Counted from the stretch's first letter, positions 8,542 to 17,597 are shown. The stretch: 62,145 nt of DNA from Victivallales bacterium (GCA_017548425.1 JAFZAB010000164.1:1-62145), one strand, 5' to 3'. The notes: generated by a model not told the origin, from the letters alone. Program-made: numbers and translations.

Positions 8542-11500
8542 ATGCGAAAATGGTTCATCGCGGCGGTGGCTGTCGTATTGTGTATCGGTATCCTGCGTGG
8601 ACAGGGGGGAATCTCATTTGAGGACGGAGAGAACTGGCAGAGCCATGTCCGGTCGGATGGTGCTGTTTTGGAAATCGTTAGTGAACATGCCGCGGATGGC
8701 GCGAAAAGTGCGAAGATTTTCTTTAAAGGCGCGGCAAAGGACACGTGGCCAGGCGTTTTCATCACGTTTTCGCCAGAAGAATACAAAGGGCAGTCTGTGC
8801 TGACGTTTTCCGTCTGGCATGAGGAAGAGGCGAATCTGGACATCAGTTACCGCATGGATTTTGCGGCGGGAACGCCGATTTACGGCGGCATGGGCGTGGA
8901 GCCTCGCCGTAAGTCGCCAGTCCAGTTGTTTTTGAACATGAAAGACGCGGACGGCAATCCGAAATATCCGACGAAAATTTTGCTGTATCGTCGGATGCCG
9001 CGGGAGGATTCGACGATCTGGCTGGACAATCTGTGCCTAAGTGACAAAGTTGGAACATTTAAGGAATATGCTTACATTCCCGCAGGAGATTATCGCGAAG
9101 CAACGGAGCAGGAAATGGCCGTGGGGGCGCAACTGTTCCGTTATCATTGGATGATCCATGTTTTTCCAAATATGAAGCCGAGCCGTTCCACGGTGGATGT
9201 TGTATTGGATGCAACAGCATGTCCAGGCGAGACGGAGCCGATGACGCTTTCCATCCATGCGTTGAAGGATTTGAATGCTGTAACGATTTCATTCCCAAAA
9301 GGTTTGGAAAGTGAGAACGGCGGGACGATTCCGGCGGACGCATTCTCCGTCAGCACCATCCATTGCATGAACAAACGACCGACGTATCAGTCGAAATCGT
9401 ATTACGCGAACATTCCGATGATTCTGGATGGCGAACAGACGCTGCAGATCAAAAAAGGGACGACGCGCTCCTTTTGGATTGATGTCGCCGTTCCGAAAGA
9501 CGCGAAGGCGGGATTATATAAAGGTATGGCGGTGTTGGATTTGGATGGCGTGAAGACGTCGATACCCGTGGAAATTCGTGTCCGCGGATTCGTCCTGCCA
9601 GATGAAAAGACACAGTTCTTTGGCGAATACTACACGCATCCAGGCAATATCGCGTTGATTGACAGTGACTTGGCGTATATGCGGAGTCTTGGCATGACAT
9701 CGCTTGGGCTGTGTATTTCGCCAAACGTCGATAACTGCCGTTATGAAAACGGAAAGGTCATTTTGGCATGGAAGGAAGACGATGCGTTTGTGGCGGCGAT
9801 GGAGGCGTACAAACGGCATGGCTATCCATGTCCGATCATTCTGTTGGCGGATCCAGGCGTGACATTCGCCCGAAAGCAAGGGCTGAAAATGACTCAGGAT
9901 GAGTTCTTTACGGTGCATCAAGCCTTTTGGAAGGCCATGCTGGAGGAAGTGAAAAATCGCGGCTGGGCGGAGTTGATCGTGCAACCTGTCGATGAACCAG
10001 CATGGCGCGGGAAGGCGGCGATGGACGAGAATGTCAGTCTGCTGAAATCGCTGAAACAGGTGCCTGGTTTGCGTACGGAACAGGATGGTCCGGGCGACGC
10101 CTATTTCCACAATGTGGCGGGACCATATGCGGATGTTTGGAACTACAACGGCGCCGTCGGAACGCCAGAAGTCATGGCGAAGTTGAAGAAGGAAGGCAAG
10201 CTGGCGATGCTTTACAACTGCGATGTGGAGAGCTATCGCCCTGTCACAAGTCGTTACGTAGCAGGATTTTTCCAAGTTCGAAGCGGTGCGGACGGCGTTT
10301 TCAACTGGGCATTCAGAAGCTTCCATGGAAGTCCGTTCAACGATTTTGATTCGCCATTGGGCGACACGACAAACTATTATCCGGGCGAAGGGAAAATCAA
10401 AGGTGGGCCTGGCATCGGATTGGTCAGTTCGCGGGAGGGTATTGACGATTATAAATACATTAAGTATTTGCGCCAGTTGATCAAAGAGCATCCGGGCGAG
10501 AAGGCGGATTACGCGGAAAGCGTTTTGAATGCGATATTGGAGAGCATCCAATACAGGCCTGCCGTGCGGAACGAGGCGAAATTCACACACATGGGGGATA
10601 AAGACGGCAAAGGTTTCATCGATGGTGTTCTGAATCTGAATACAGGCTGGGATCTTCTTGATTATGACAACGCGCGGGAAATCATTGCAGGGCAGATTGA
10701 AGAGTTGCTTGGGCTGTCTGAGAAGTCGCAAGGCGGCAAAACGGCCGTTTTAAGTTGCGAACTAAGTGCCCCGCCGGATATAGAATGGCTAAAAGCTAAT
10801 TCAACACCGAACAGCCATCAGGTGGTCGTGACGACTTGCGAAAAGAGCCCTGTTTTGGATGGCAAGTTTGACGATGAATGTTGGAAAACGGCGGGCGTTA
10901 TGGACAATTTCTCGTTGATCGACGGTGGCAAGCCGACGGCGGAAACGAAGGCATGGGTGACGACGGACGGTGTCAACCTGTATGTCGCCGTGGAATGCGA
11001 AGAGAAGTTCATGGGCAACATCATTACGAACGTGCGAGAGAATCAGGGGGCGGTCTATAGCGATGACTGCGTGGAGATTTTCATCGATTCAGAATATCGC
11101 GGCAGTGATTACTATCAGATCTGCGTCAATAGTTTAGGCTATTACTACACAGGCGGCTCGCAAGGAATGTGGAAGCCGTCGTTGAAGACTGCGGCGAACC
11201 GTGGAGATGACTGCTGGACGGTTGAAATGGCGATTCCGCTGGCGGATTTGAAAATCAAAGGACGGTTGTTTGGTTTCAATGTCTGCCGTGAGCGCCGTCC
11301 GTTGGAAGTGTTCGAACTGATCTGTTGGTCGCCTACAGGAGAACGTTTTGGTGAGCCGAGCCGTTTCGGCGAAGCAAGTTTCGAGCACACGTTGTTGGCG
11401 GAAGTCGATCTTGACAGCGTGAAGCCCGGAAACAGCAAAATGACAGTTTACCTTCGTGACGGAAAGCGTTATGAGGATTTATCGCTGTGCATTGATTACA

Positions 11501-12015
11501 AACTTGTTGCGAATGGACAGACGATTGAGCAAAGAACGGTCACCTATACGGGAATTGAACTGTCTGCAAAAAATGATTCAGATAAGCCGTCAATGGATTT
11601 GAAAGCCATTGTACAGGAGATTCAATTGAAACAAGGCGGTGAATTGCAGGTGCTTGCGCTGTTGAAAGATAAAAATGGCAAAGTGCTTGGAAAGCGAATG
11701 CAGCAGAAAACCGTTCCTGATGCCATGATTATAAGTGTGCTTGGGGGACTTTTTACTAAGGAACAGAACTGGCGTAGTTTTGGATTCATTCATTATGGGG
11801 CGGAGAAGGGACAGGAGCTGGAAATGACCGTCTGGGCGAAATCGAATCCCGACAGGAAGACGGTCGTTAAATTAAAGGAAAAAGATAATTTAGCGTTAAT
11901 AAAACTGGCGGAAGGTGCCTTTCTGCCATTGGACGAAATCTGCGCGGAACTGCGTGACGCGAAGACGAAACGCGTGTTAGGGAGTGCAGAGAAGAAGATA
12001 TTTACTATACGATAA
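8542..12015 (+). CDS. Secreted GH123/DUF4091-type glycosidase with CBM9-like domain
   Basis: A 1157-residue protein with a signal peptide (MRKWFIAAVAVVLCIGILRG). Residues 20-170 look like a carbohydrate-binding beta-sandwich. The middle region (about 200-680) fits the DUF4091/GH123-like catalytic fold: QPVDEPAWR near residue 480 carries adjacent Asp-Glu, as in GH123, and SSREGIDDYKYIKYLRQL is the family's C-terminal signature. A CBM9-like domain spans about residues 760-950 (PVLDGKFDDECW, DDCVEIFID). GH123 enzymes release N-acetylgalactosamine from glycosphingolipids by substrate-assisted catalysis; substrate here is inferred only by family. GGAG lies 7 bp before the ATG and a strong terminator follows the stop. 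Confidence 0.78.
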   Translation: MRKWFIAAVAVVLCIGILRGQGGISFEDGENWQSHVRSDGAVLEIVSEHAADGAKSAKIFFKGAAKDTWPGVFITFSPEEYKGQSVLTFSVWHEEEANLDISYRMDFAAGTPIYGGMGVEPRRKSPVQLFLNMKDADGNPKYPTKILLYRRMPREDSTIWLDNLCLSDKVGTFKEYAYIPAGDYREATEQEMAVGAQLFRYHWMIHVFPNMKPSRSTVDVVLDATACPGETEPMTLSIHALKDLNAVTISFPKGLESENGGTIPADAFSVSTIHCMNKRPTYQSKSYYANIPMILDGEQTLQIKKGTTRSFWIDVAVPKDAKAGLYKGMAVLDLDGVKTSIPVEIRVRGFVLPDEKTQFFGEYYTHPGNIALIDSDLAYMRSLGMTSLGLCISPNVDNCRYENGKVILAWKEDDAFVAAMEAYKRHGYPCPIILLADPGVTFARKQGLKMTQDEFFTVHQAFWKAMLEEVKNRGWAELIVQPVDEPAWRGKAAMDENVSLLKSLKQVPGLRTEQDGPGDAYFHNVAGPYADVWNYNGAVGTPEVMAKLKKEGKLAMLYNCDVESYRPVTSRYVAGFFQVRSGADGVFNWAFRSFHGSPFNDFDSPLGDTTNYYPGEGKIKGGPGIGLVSSREGIDDYKYIKYLRQLIKEHPGEKADYAESVLNAILESIQYRPAVRNEAKFTHMGDKDGKGFIDGVLNLNTGWDLLDYDNAREIIAGQIEELLGLSEKSQGGKTAVLSCELSAPPDIEWLKANSTPNSHQVVVTTCEKSPVLDGKFDDECWKTAGVMDNFSLIDGGKPTAETKAWVTTDGVNLYVAVECEEKFMGNIITNVRENQGAVYSDDCVEIFIDSEYRGSDYYQICVNSLGYYYTGGSQGMWKPSLKTAANRGDDCWTVEMAIPLADLKIKGRLFGFNVCRERRPLEVFELICWSPTGERFGEPSRFGEASFEHTLLAEVDLDSVKPGNSKMTVYLRDGKRYEDLSLCIDYKLVANGQTIEQRTVTYTGIELSAKNDSDKPSMDLKAIVQEIQLKQGGELQVLALLKDKNGKVLGKRMQQKTVPDAMIISVLGGLFTKEQNWRSFGFIHYGAEKGQELEMTVWAKSNPDRKTVVKLKEKDNLALIKLAEGAFLPLDEICAELRDAKTKRVLGSAEKKIFTIR

Positions 12016-12036
12016 AACGCTCCAGTGTGATTGATT

Positions 12037-12061
12037 GGACGCACGGAAGTGCGTCCTTTCT
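12037..12061 (+). terminator. Terminator after the GH123-like gene
   Basis: GGACGCAC (12037-12044) pairs with GTGCGTCC (12049-12056) around a GGAA loop, followed by TTTCT. There is no T-run on the other side, so it serves the plus-strand gene; the converging azlD gene ends at 12063. Confidence 0.85.
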
Positions 12062-12062
12062 A

Positions 12063-12401
12063 TCATGCAAAAACGAATTGCAGCATAATCATATAGATAA
12101 TTGTTGAAATGATGATGCTGAGGAGTGGATTGCGTTTCCAAAGATGCAGAGTTATACAGACGATGGTGGCGATCAGTTCGGGCAGGCCATGTGGATGCGA
12201 AAAGATTGTCGTGTTTCGGAAGCAATAGACGACCAGCATGCAAATGACGGCGGGGCTGATGACGGAGCCCAAATAGAGGATGACTTTCGGCGGTTTCTTG
12301 CTGCCGCCAAAGGCGGCGAAAACAAAGCCGCGGATGCTGTAAGTCACGAGAAACATGACGATTACCGCCGGCCAAACGTATGAAAGGGGAAGCTCAGGCA
12401 T
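12063..12401 (-). CDS. azlD: AzlD-family branched-chain amino acid exporter subunit
   Basis: A 112-residue membrane protein with about four hydrophobic helices, the usual length and topology of AzlD. Recognisable stretches are VTYSIRGFVFAAFGG and the Pro/Leu-rich end. AzlD is the small partner of AzlC, and together they export branched-chain amino acids or analogues. The start overlaps the end of azlC by 8 bp (12394-12401), so the two are translationally coupled. It is intact and convergent with the upstream GH gene. Confidence 0.85.
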   Translation of the reverse strand: MPELPLSYVWPAVIVMFLVTYSIRGFVFAAFGGSKKPPKVILYLGSVISPAVICMLVVYCFRNTTIFSHPHGLPELIATIVCITLHLWKRNPLLSIIISTIIYMIMLQFVFA

Positions 12402-13119
12402 GGTCGGCGTCTCCTGTCGTTGCGGCGGCCATGCTTTCCAAACGGCTACGCAGGGCCAGCAGGGCGATCAGACCGACGACGATGGACGGAATCAGCATGT
12501 TGGCAGGATAGACGATCAAGCCGACGATGGCGCTGCACAGGCCAATCAAGGCCGGAATGCGATTGGCCTTCGTTTGGAGCTGATCCAGCAGAATGACGAT
12601 GAACAACGCCGTCATGGCGAAGTCGATCCCCCTGGCGTTGAAGGAGATAAGCTGTCCGGCGACATTTCCTGCGACAACCCCGATAATCCAATAGAGATGG
12701 TCGAACATGGAGATGAGAAAGCAATAGGTCATGGAGTCTTCGCCGTCCGGATGGTTGTCTGCGACTTCCAAAGCGAACGTCTCGTCCGTCAGCGTGAGAA
12801 TCATGTAGAGTTTTAGCAGGATGGGAATATGCCGCCAACGATTGATGAGCGGCAAACCGTAGAGCGCATAGCGGATATTGATGCTCAGTGTAAGGATGGC
12901 GATCGTGAACAGCGCCGTGTGATTTTTGAGCATATCGACGAGGAGAAATTGCAACGTGCCCGAAACGGCGGTGGCGCTGGTGAAAAAGGCCCAAAAAGCG
13001 CCAAGACCGGTTTCTTTGGCCAGCAAAACGCCGCCCGCGAAGCCCATCACAAGATAGCCCAGCATGACGGGTATCGAGGCTTTCCAGGAAGCCAATGCGA
13101 CTGTTTTTGTGAATTTCAT
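12394..13119 (-). CDS. azlC: AzlC-family branched-chain amino acid permease
   Basis: A 241-residue polytopic membrane protein. The N-terminal SIPVMLGYLVMGFAGGVLLAKETGLGAFWA and the segment SGTLQFLLVDML are characteristic of AzlC/YgaZ (PF03591). It forms the large subunit of the exporter with the overlapping AzlD. Length matches the family. A dispersed AAGCCTAAAGC repeat lies just upstream of the start (13128-13164), within the probable promoter region. Confidence 0.9.
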   Translation of the reverse strand: MKFTKTVALASWKASIPVMLGYLVMGFAGGVLLAKETGLGAFWAFFTSATAVSGTLQFLLVDMLKNHTALFTIAILTLSINIRYALYGLPLINRWRHIPILLKLYMILTLTDETFALEVADNHPDGEDSMTYCFLISMFDHLYWIIGVVAGNVAGQLISFNARGIDFAMTALFIVILLDQLQTKANRIPALIGLCSAIVGLIVYPANMLIPSIVVGLIALLALRSRLESMAAATTGDADHA

Positions 13120-13127
13120 GTTTTTGT

Positions 13128-13164
13128 AGCTAAAAGCCTAAAGCTTAAAGCCTAAAGCAAATAC
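13128..13164 (-). repeat. 37-nt GCTTTAAGC dispersed repeat, copy 2 (inverted)
   Basis: The reverse complement of this segment matches 2747-2783 over its full length with about three exchanges between the internal GCTTTAAGC and GCTTTAGGC units. It sits 8 bp upstream of azlC. Confidence 0.8.
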
Positions 13165-13230
13165 AAATATTGTTTTAGATTCAAGGATTTGAAAAGAAAC
13201 GGACGAGAGTTGCAGAAAAATAGTTTTCGC

Positions 13231-13262
13231 TTTTAGCTTTTGGCTTTCAGCTTTAAGCTTTT
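13231..13262 (+). repeat. Degenerate copy 3 of the GCTTTAAGC repeat
   Basis: TTTTAGCTTTTGGCTTTCAG followed by CTTTAAGCTTTT shares the AGCTTT/GGCTTT period of the other two copies but is less conserved. It runs into the 3' end of the serine hydrolase gene and supplies its stop codon (13253-13255), so the repeat may have reshaped the gene's C-terminus. Confidence 0.55.
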
Positions 13263-14311
13263 TTCGGCCAATCACGGTCAACAAAATCGATGGCTTTGTA
13301 AAAAGCGTCCAATGAGGCATTTGGATTGGCGAAAACGTTGCGTGTGAAGCCGATGGCATAGTGGCGTTTGCGGTCGAGAAGGCCCTGCGAGCCGCTCCAA
13401 CCGCTATGGCCGATGATGCGGCTGACGTCATCGACAGGGCCGGATAGCATGTAGCCGAGACCGAAAAGCGCCCAGTTGCCTTGCACCATTTCAAATGGAT
13501 CGTCAGGGCTGCGCAACGGTTTAGCGGCGTTGGCGATGGTGTCGTGATGGAGAAGGAGGCCTGTGTCCAATGCCGCGTAGTGGCGGGCGATGGAAAGCGC
13601 GTTGGACATCGCGCAAGAGGCGGGATTGCAGCAACGGCGGAAGAGCGGCTTGTTCATCCATTCGAGACCCATCTTGTCATAGCTGCTGCCATCCTTCGCG
13701 GCGACCAGATACGCCGCATTGTTGGCTTCTTCGTCGCCCGCGCCGTAATAGTAGCGATTCATGTTGGCGGGCGATGCGACAAGTTCACGGAAAATCTGCG
13801 GAAAGTTCTTGCGCCCAAGCAGATGGCATATCATGCCGCCGACCAGCCAACCGTAGGTGACGGGATGGTATTGCTGCTTCGTGCCGATGGCGTAGGCGGG
13901 ACGCGCCTCCGCCATTTTCTCCGTCATCGTCCAGAAATCCGCCTGTTCCTCTTCTGTGGATGTCGGAACGATGTAAAGTCCACAACGATAGGACAGTATG
14001 TGCCAGACTTGCATATCCTCTTTGCCGTTGCAGGCGAATTCCGGCCAGAAATCGCGAACATAGGTGTCGTAATTGACGATGCCGCGTTCGACGAGGCGAT
14101 GAAAAGCCGTGGAGCAGGGGGCTTTTCCGGCGGAGTAGATTGGAAAAATCGTGTTTTCATCGACCTTTTTCGTGCGGGACCAATCGGTCCAGCCAGAGAA
14201 TGCGCTGACTTCCAACTTGCTGTCGATGAAAAGCGCAGCTTGGCAACCGCATTCAAGTTCCTGTTCGACGATGGCGTCTAGGGCGTTTTGGACTTTTTCT
14301 TGAAGAGACAT
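13253..14311 (-). CDS. Serine hydrolase, beta-lactamase/esterase class C family
   Basis: A protein of about 352 residues of the PF00144 fold. The nucleophile motif SxxK appears as YSAGKAP (about residue 58), a YHP stretch occupies the usual Tyr-x-Asn region, and HSGWSG (about residue 300) matches the HxG/KTG-equivalent motif. There is no signal peptide, so it is probably a cytoplasmic esterase or amidohydrolase and not a resistance beta-lactamase. I start it at MSLQEKV (14311). An in-frame ATG at 14368 would add 19 residues of unlikely sequence overlapping the upstream terminator hairpin. Neither start has a clear ribosome binding site. The stop lies in a dispersed repeat. Confidence 0.8.
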   Translation of the reverse strand: MSLQEKVQNALDAIVEQELECGCQAALFIDSKLEVSAFSGWTDWSRTKKVDENTIFPIYSAGKAPCSTAFHRLVERGIVNYDTYVRDFWPEFACNGKEDMQVWHILSYRCGLYIVPTSTEEEQADFWTMTEKMAEARPAYAIGTKQQYHPVTYGWLVGGMICHLLGRKNFPQIFRELVASPANMNRYYYGAGDEEANNAAYLVAAKDGSSYDKMGLEWMNKPLFRRCCNPASCAMSNALSIARHYAALDTGLLLHHDTIANAAKPLRSPDDPFEMVQGNWALFGLGYMLSGPVDDVSRIIGHSGWSGSQGLLDRKRHYAIGFTRNVFANPNASLDAFYKAIDFVDRDWPKKA

Positions 14312-14370
14312 AGTAAGTATTTGGAAGACTGGATATTCTGGATGAAAAATAATGGAAAGGAAAACCATTG

Positions 14371-14408
14371 AAAAAGGCGCACGACATTCGTAAATGCCGT
14401 GCGCCTTT
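14371..14408 (-). terminator. Terminator after the outer-membrane protein gene
   Basis: A near-perfect 16-bp stem (14373-14388 with 14393-14408) has a four-base loop. The single mismatch on the plus strand becomes a G-U pair on the minus strand, and a five-T run follows in the minus direction. It terminates the barrel gene that ends at 14437. Confidence 0.88.
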
Positions 14409-14436
14409 GATGATTTAGCAATCTTTCAGATTCAGA

Positions 14437-15321
14437 TTAGAAGCTGATGGAGAGCTGGACGCCCCACAGATTGTTCATGCCGCTCTTGTGGTTCGGGCTG
14501 GTGGAGGATTTCCAGACTTCACGATAGTCGTGGTCGAGAACCCAAGCCAATTTGGCGAAGGGGCCGAAGGAGATGTAATCGTTGATGGCGTAGGAGAGGT
14601 CAGCGGACCAGACGAGGGTGGAGAAGCCATTCTTGTAGCTGTCGAGGAGACCAGCTCTCTTGGCATGGTTCACGCCGTCATAGCCGCCGCAGCGCCAACG
14701 ACCATTGTTCCAGAAGAGGTCGAGACCGTTGTTGAAGGACAGCTTGTCGCTGATCTTGTAGGAGGACTTGACATACAGTTTGGCCTGCCATTCGTCGTTC
14801 TCATGGTCCCAGCCGATGTAGAAGCCAGGATGCCACGTGAAGTCTTCCGTGATGGCGAAGTCGCCGGTGGAGATGTCAAGCACGACCTTGCGTTCGGTTT
14901 CGCCGCGGGCCGGCCACTGGGTGCGTTTCGGGTAATCCCAGTAGGTGTAAGACAGGTCAAACGTCAAGCTTTCGACGAAGGGGACGTCATTCAGCGTGTA
15001 GTAGTAGCCAACCCAGTAGTCCCATTCTTCCGGTTCGTAGTCAATGCGGGAATCTTTGTTGTAGTCGTTCCAATCATTGGCAACCCAGCAGCCGAGGTAG
15101 ATGCCACCGAATTCCTTGAGGTCCCACGTCAGGTTGATGTCAGCGAAGAGCATGCTTTCGGGGTTGACAACCCAACCATCGGAGATGTAGCGGGAGCTGT
15201 AGGACATAGAAATGTCAACAGACGGCTGCCAGACGGGTTTTTCATTGGTGGCGTCCTGCGCCATTGCCTGCACGCCAATCAGCATCATGGCGGCGAAGAG
15301 ACTAAACATCAGTTTTTTCAT
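14437..15321 (-). CDS. Outer-membrane beta-barrel protein
   Basis: A 294-residue protein beginning MKKLMFSLFAAMMLIGVQAMAQ, a clear signal peptide cut after AMA. The mature part is rich in alternating aromatic and polar strands (SVDISMSYSSRYISDGW, DYWVGYYYTLND, FDLSYTYWDYP, NLWGVQLSISF) and ends in a terminal phenylalanine, the beta-barrel assembly signal. The N-terminal SSRY.SDG strand resembles porin-like TorF/putative OMP families seen in PVC bacteria. The start is fixed by GGAGGA about 7 bp upstream of ATG at 15321; an ATG 33 bp earlier lacks this. A strong terminator follows. Function is likely passive uptake, but substrate is unknown. Confidence 0.85.
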   Translation of the reverse strand: MKKLMFSLFAAMMLIGVQAMAQDATNEKPVWQPSVDISMSYSSRYISDGWVVNPESMLFADINLTWDLKEFGGIYLGCWVANDWNDYNKDSRIDYEPEEWDYWVGYYYTLNDVPFVESLTFDLSYTYWDYPKRTQWPARGETERKVVLDISTGDFAITEDFTWHPGFYIGWDHENDEWQAKLYVKSSYKISDKLSFNNGLDLFWNNGRWRCGGYDGVNHAKRAGLLDSYKNGFSTLVWSADLSYAINDYISFGPFAKLAWVLDHDYREVWKSSTSPNHKSGMNNLWGVQLSISF

Positions 15322-15430
15322 GGTTTTTAATCCTCCATTAATGGTTTGAATCAATCCGGCAGTTTGCCGGTAGATTTATTCAATCTAGTCTTTCAATAGA
15401 CAAATGCAAATGTCAAAAGGCGAAAAAAAG

Positions 15431-15479
15431 CTGAAAGACGGCAAAAAGACGGGATTTTTCCGTCTTTTTGCCGATTTTT
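15431..15479. terminator. Bidirectional-looking terminator near putP end
   Basis: CGGCAAAAAGACGG (15439-15452) pairs with CCGTCTTTTTGCCG (15460-15473). The plus side ends in ATTTTT, and the minus side in TCTTTCAGCTTTTTTT. It lies 12 bp after the putP stop and is best read as the putP terminator. Confidence 0.85.
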
Positions 15480-15484
15480 AAAGG

Positions 15485-16939
15485 TCAGTCATTGTATTTA
15501 ACGGCGTCGTCGAAGAGTTTGTTGAGCTCTTCGGACGGGGCGGGAGTGACCAGTGCGACGACGATGGCGGCGATCAAACCACCGAAGAAGCCGGGGACGA
15601 GTTCATAGATGCCCGTGCCCGAGCAGAAGGCGAGATAGAGGCAATCGACAAGGGCGCCGGCGACGATACCGATGATCGCTCCCGCGAAGTTGAAGCGCTT
15701 CCAGAAAAGGCTGAGCAGGATGACGGGGCCGAAGGCCGCGCCAAAGACGCCCCATGCGTTGGAGACGAGGCCCATGATGGAGCCGGCGTCAGGGTTGGTG
15801 GCGATGATGAGGGCGACGGCCGCCACGACGAGAACGATGAGACGTCCGTTCCAGAGAAGTTCGGGAGCGGATGAGTCGTTCTTGCGGATGATCGGCTTAT
15901 AGACGTCGTTCGTGAACGCGGAGGAAGCGGCGAGGAGCTGGCTGTCCGCCGTGCTCATGGCGGCGGCGAGGACGGCTGAGAGAAGGAGGCCGGAGATGAT
16001 GGCCGGGAAGATGATGCGGACCATGTTGACGAAGACGAGTTCGTTGTTGACGATGTCTTCATGCAGGCCGAGGTGCGTCCGTCCGATGATACCGATCAAC
16101 GCGGCGAAGGCCAGGATGATGACCGTCCAGGTGATGCCGATGACGGAGGACTTCTTCAGATCCTTCTGCGACTTGATGGACATGAACCGGATGATGATGT
16201 GCGGCATGCCGAAGTATCCAAGACCCCAGCCGAGGCCGGAGACGATGGACTTCCAACTGGAGGTCATGCTCCAGAAGTGTTCGGGGAGGGCGGCCTGTTC
16301 GGCACCGACTTCGGGAATCATGAAGACGGCGAAGATCGGGGCGAGCAACATGGCGCCGAGCATCAGCATGCCTTGGAAGAAGTCCGTCCAGCAGACGGCG
16401 GAGAAGCCGCCCAGGAAGGTGTAGCTGACGATGATGATGGCGGCGAGATACATGGCGGTCAACGTGTCGATGCCGATGACCTTGTGGAAGAGGATGCCGC
16501 AGGCCTTGATGGAGGAGGCGGCGTAGATGGTGTAGGCGATGAGGAAGACGACGGCGCAGATGACCTGCAAGGAGTAGGACTTGCTGCGGAAGCGGTTGGT
16601 CAGATACTGCGGGATGGTGATGGAATCGCCTGCGACAATGGAGAACTGGCGGAGGCGCGGGGCTTCGAATATCCAGCTGATGGCGTATCCAAGGCCGAGA
16701 CCGATGGCGATCCAGACTTCCGAGAGGCCTTTGTTGTAGATGGCGGTCGGCAAGCCCATGAGAACCCATGCGCTCATATCCGAGGCGCCGGCCGACAGGG
16801 CGGCTACCCATGCGCCCATCTTGCGGTTGCCGAGAAAGTAGGTCTTTTCGCTGCCGTCTTTATCTTTGAAGAAGAAGACGATACCGATGCAGACCATGCA
16901 AATTAGGTAGATGATGAAAACAATCAATTCAAGATTCAT
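15485..16939 (-). CDS. putP: Sodium/proline symporter (SSS family)
   Basis: A 484-residue polytopic membrane protein matching PutP in length and motifs. It has YFLGNRKMGAWVAALSAGASDMSAWVLMGLP in the first helices (Na+ and proline site), GLGLGYAISW, and the conserved TADSQLLAASSAF helix near residue 325. It would import proline with sodium. It is transcribed leftwards behind an XRE regulator on the same strand. The 130 bp between them holds an unusual AT-rich palindrome and a good ribosome binding site (CAGGAGTCACC before ATG). A terminator follows the stop. Related SSS carriers take up other solutes, but the proline assignment is well supported by motifs. Confidence 0.9.
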   Translation of the reverse strand: MNLELIVFIIYLICMVCIGIVFFFKDKDGSEKTYFLGNRKMGAWVAALSAGASDMSAWVLMGLPTAIYNKGLSEVWIAIGLGLGYAISWIFEAPRLRQFSIVAGDSITIPQYLTNRFRSKSYSLQVICAVVFLIAYTIYAASSIKACGILFHKVIGIDTLTAMYLAAIIIVSYTFLGGFSAVCWTDFFQGMLMLGAMLLAPIFAVFMIPEVGAEQAALPEHFWSMTSSWKSIVSGLGWGLGYFGMPHIIIRFMSIKSQKDLKKSSVIGITWTVIILAFAALIGIIGRTHLGLHEDIVNNELVFVNMVRIIFPAIISGLLLSAVLAAAMSTADSQLLAASSAFTNDVYKPIIRKNDSSAPELLWNGRLIVLVVAAVALIIATNPDAGSIMGLVSNAWGVFGAAFGPVILLSLFWKRFNFAGAIIGIVAGALVDCLYLAFCSGTGIYELVPGFFGGLIAAIVVALVTPAPSEELNKLFDDAVKYND

Positions 16940-16985
16940 GGTGACTCCTGAAGCCGCGCATCATGCCCATGAAGAGTCGCCGTTT

Positions 16986-17020
16986 GGACAATACCTATAT
17001 ATTAATATATATCACTGTCC
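16986..17020. promoter_or_regulatory. Concentric palindrome upstream of putP (candidate operator)
   Basis: A perfect 16-bp palindrome, TATATATTAATATATA (16996-17011), is nested inside GGACA (16986-16990) and TGTCC (17016-17020), all sharing nearly one centre at about 17003. It lies 47 to 81 bp before the putP start. It could be a regulator binding site or overlap the promoter; a weak terminator for the XRE gene is less likely. Confidence 0.45.
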
Positions 17021-17069
17021 GTCTGGGCGAATCCGTCATGGGCGTGGTGGAAGGCTGTTCCTGATTTTT

Positions 17070-17597
17070 TTATTTTTCGGTTGTCTCTTCAGCGGCTTCT
17101 GCTTTGTTCGCCTTGGCTTTGGAGGCGAGTTTGGCACGGCGCTTCGCGATTTTTTCACCGAGGCGTTCAAGAATGAGGGCCTTCAGTTCACGCTTGCCCA
17201 TGTCACGGAGTTCGACGATGCGCTGTTTCTGGGCTTCACGCGGTTCGGTTTTTCCAGATTCCCAATGGTTGACGGACAAGTGGCTGACGCCGAGAAGTTT
17301 GGCGAACTGAGTCTGGGAGACACCGATTTTCTTGCGCCATTTGATGATACGGTCTGGAGAGACGCGGACAGCTTTCATGTCTTCCGGAGCAATTTCGTCT
17401 TTAGGTTCTTCCGGCGGCAGAACGAGGGAGGCTGTCTTGTTGGTGAGCTTGGAGAGTTCTTTGAGGAGCTTGCCCTGCTCGGAGACGGTCTTCTTCAGCG
17501 TGGCGATCTGTTCTTTCAGATCTTCGATGGCGGCTCTGGCCTCTTTTTTGGCCAAGCGGCGGATTTCTTCTCCCAAAACTTGTTGTACGTTCGGCAT
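17070..17597 (-). CDS. XRE-family HTH regulator with N-terminal coiled coil
   Basis: A 175-residue protein. An N-terminal alpha-helical region with heptad character (EIRRLAKKEARAAIEDLKEQIATLKKTV, about residues 10-45) precedes a helix-turn-helix at about residues 95-140 (GVSQTQFAKLLGVSHLSVNHWESGKTEPR). The tail is Lys/Ala-rich. The protein would dimerise and bind DNA. I start at ATG 17597 because AAAGGA lies 7 bp upstream; earlier in-frame starts give a hydrophobic stretch with no family support. It is encoded upstream of putP on the same strand, so it could regulate that gene through the palindrome between them (inference). A similar Xre/MqsA-type architecture is common in PVC and gut bacteria. 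Confidence 0.85.
   Translation of the reverse strand: MPNVQQVLGEEIRRLAKKEARAAIEDLKEQIATLKKTVSEQGKLLKELSKLTNKTASLVLPPEEPKDEIAPEDMKAVRVSPDRIIKWRKKIGVSQTQFAKLLGVSHLSVNHWESGKTEPREAQKQRIVELRDMGKRELKALILERLGEKIAKRRAKLASKAKANKAEAAEETTEK

Noticed and set aside
14312-14368. Longer start of the serine hydrolase
   Set aside because: The added residues have no family support, and the ATG sits against the neighbouring terminator.
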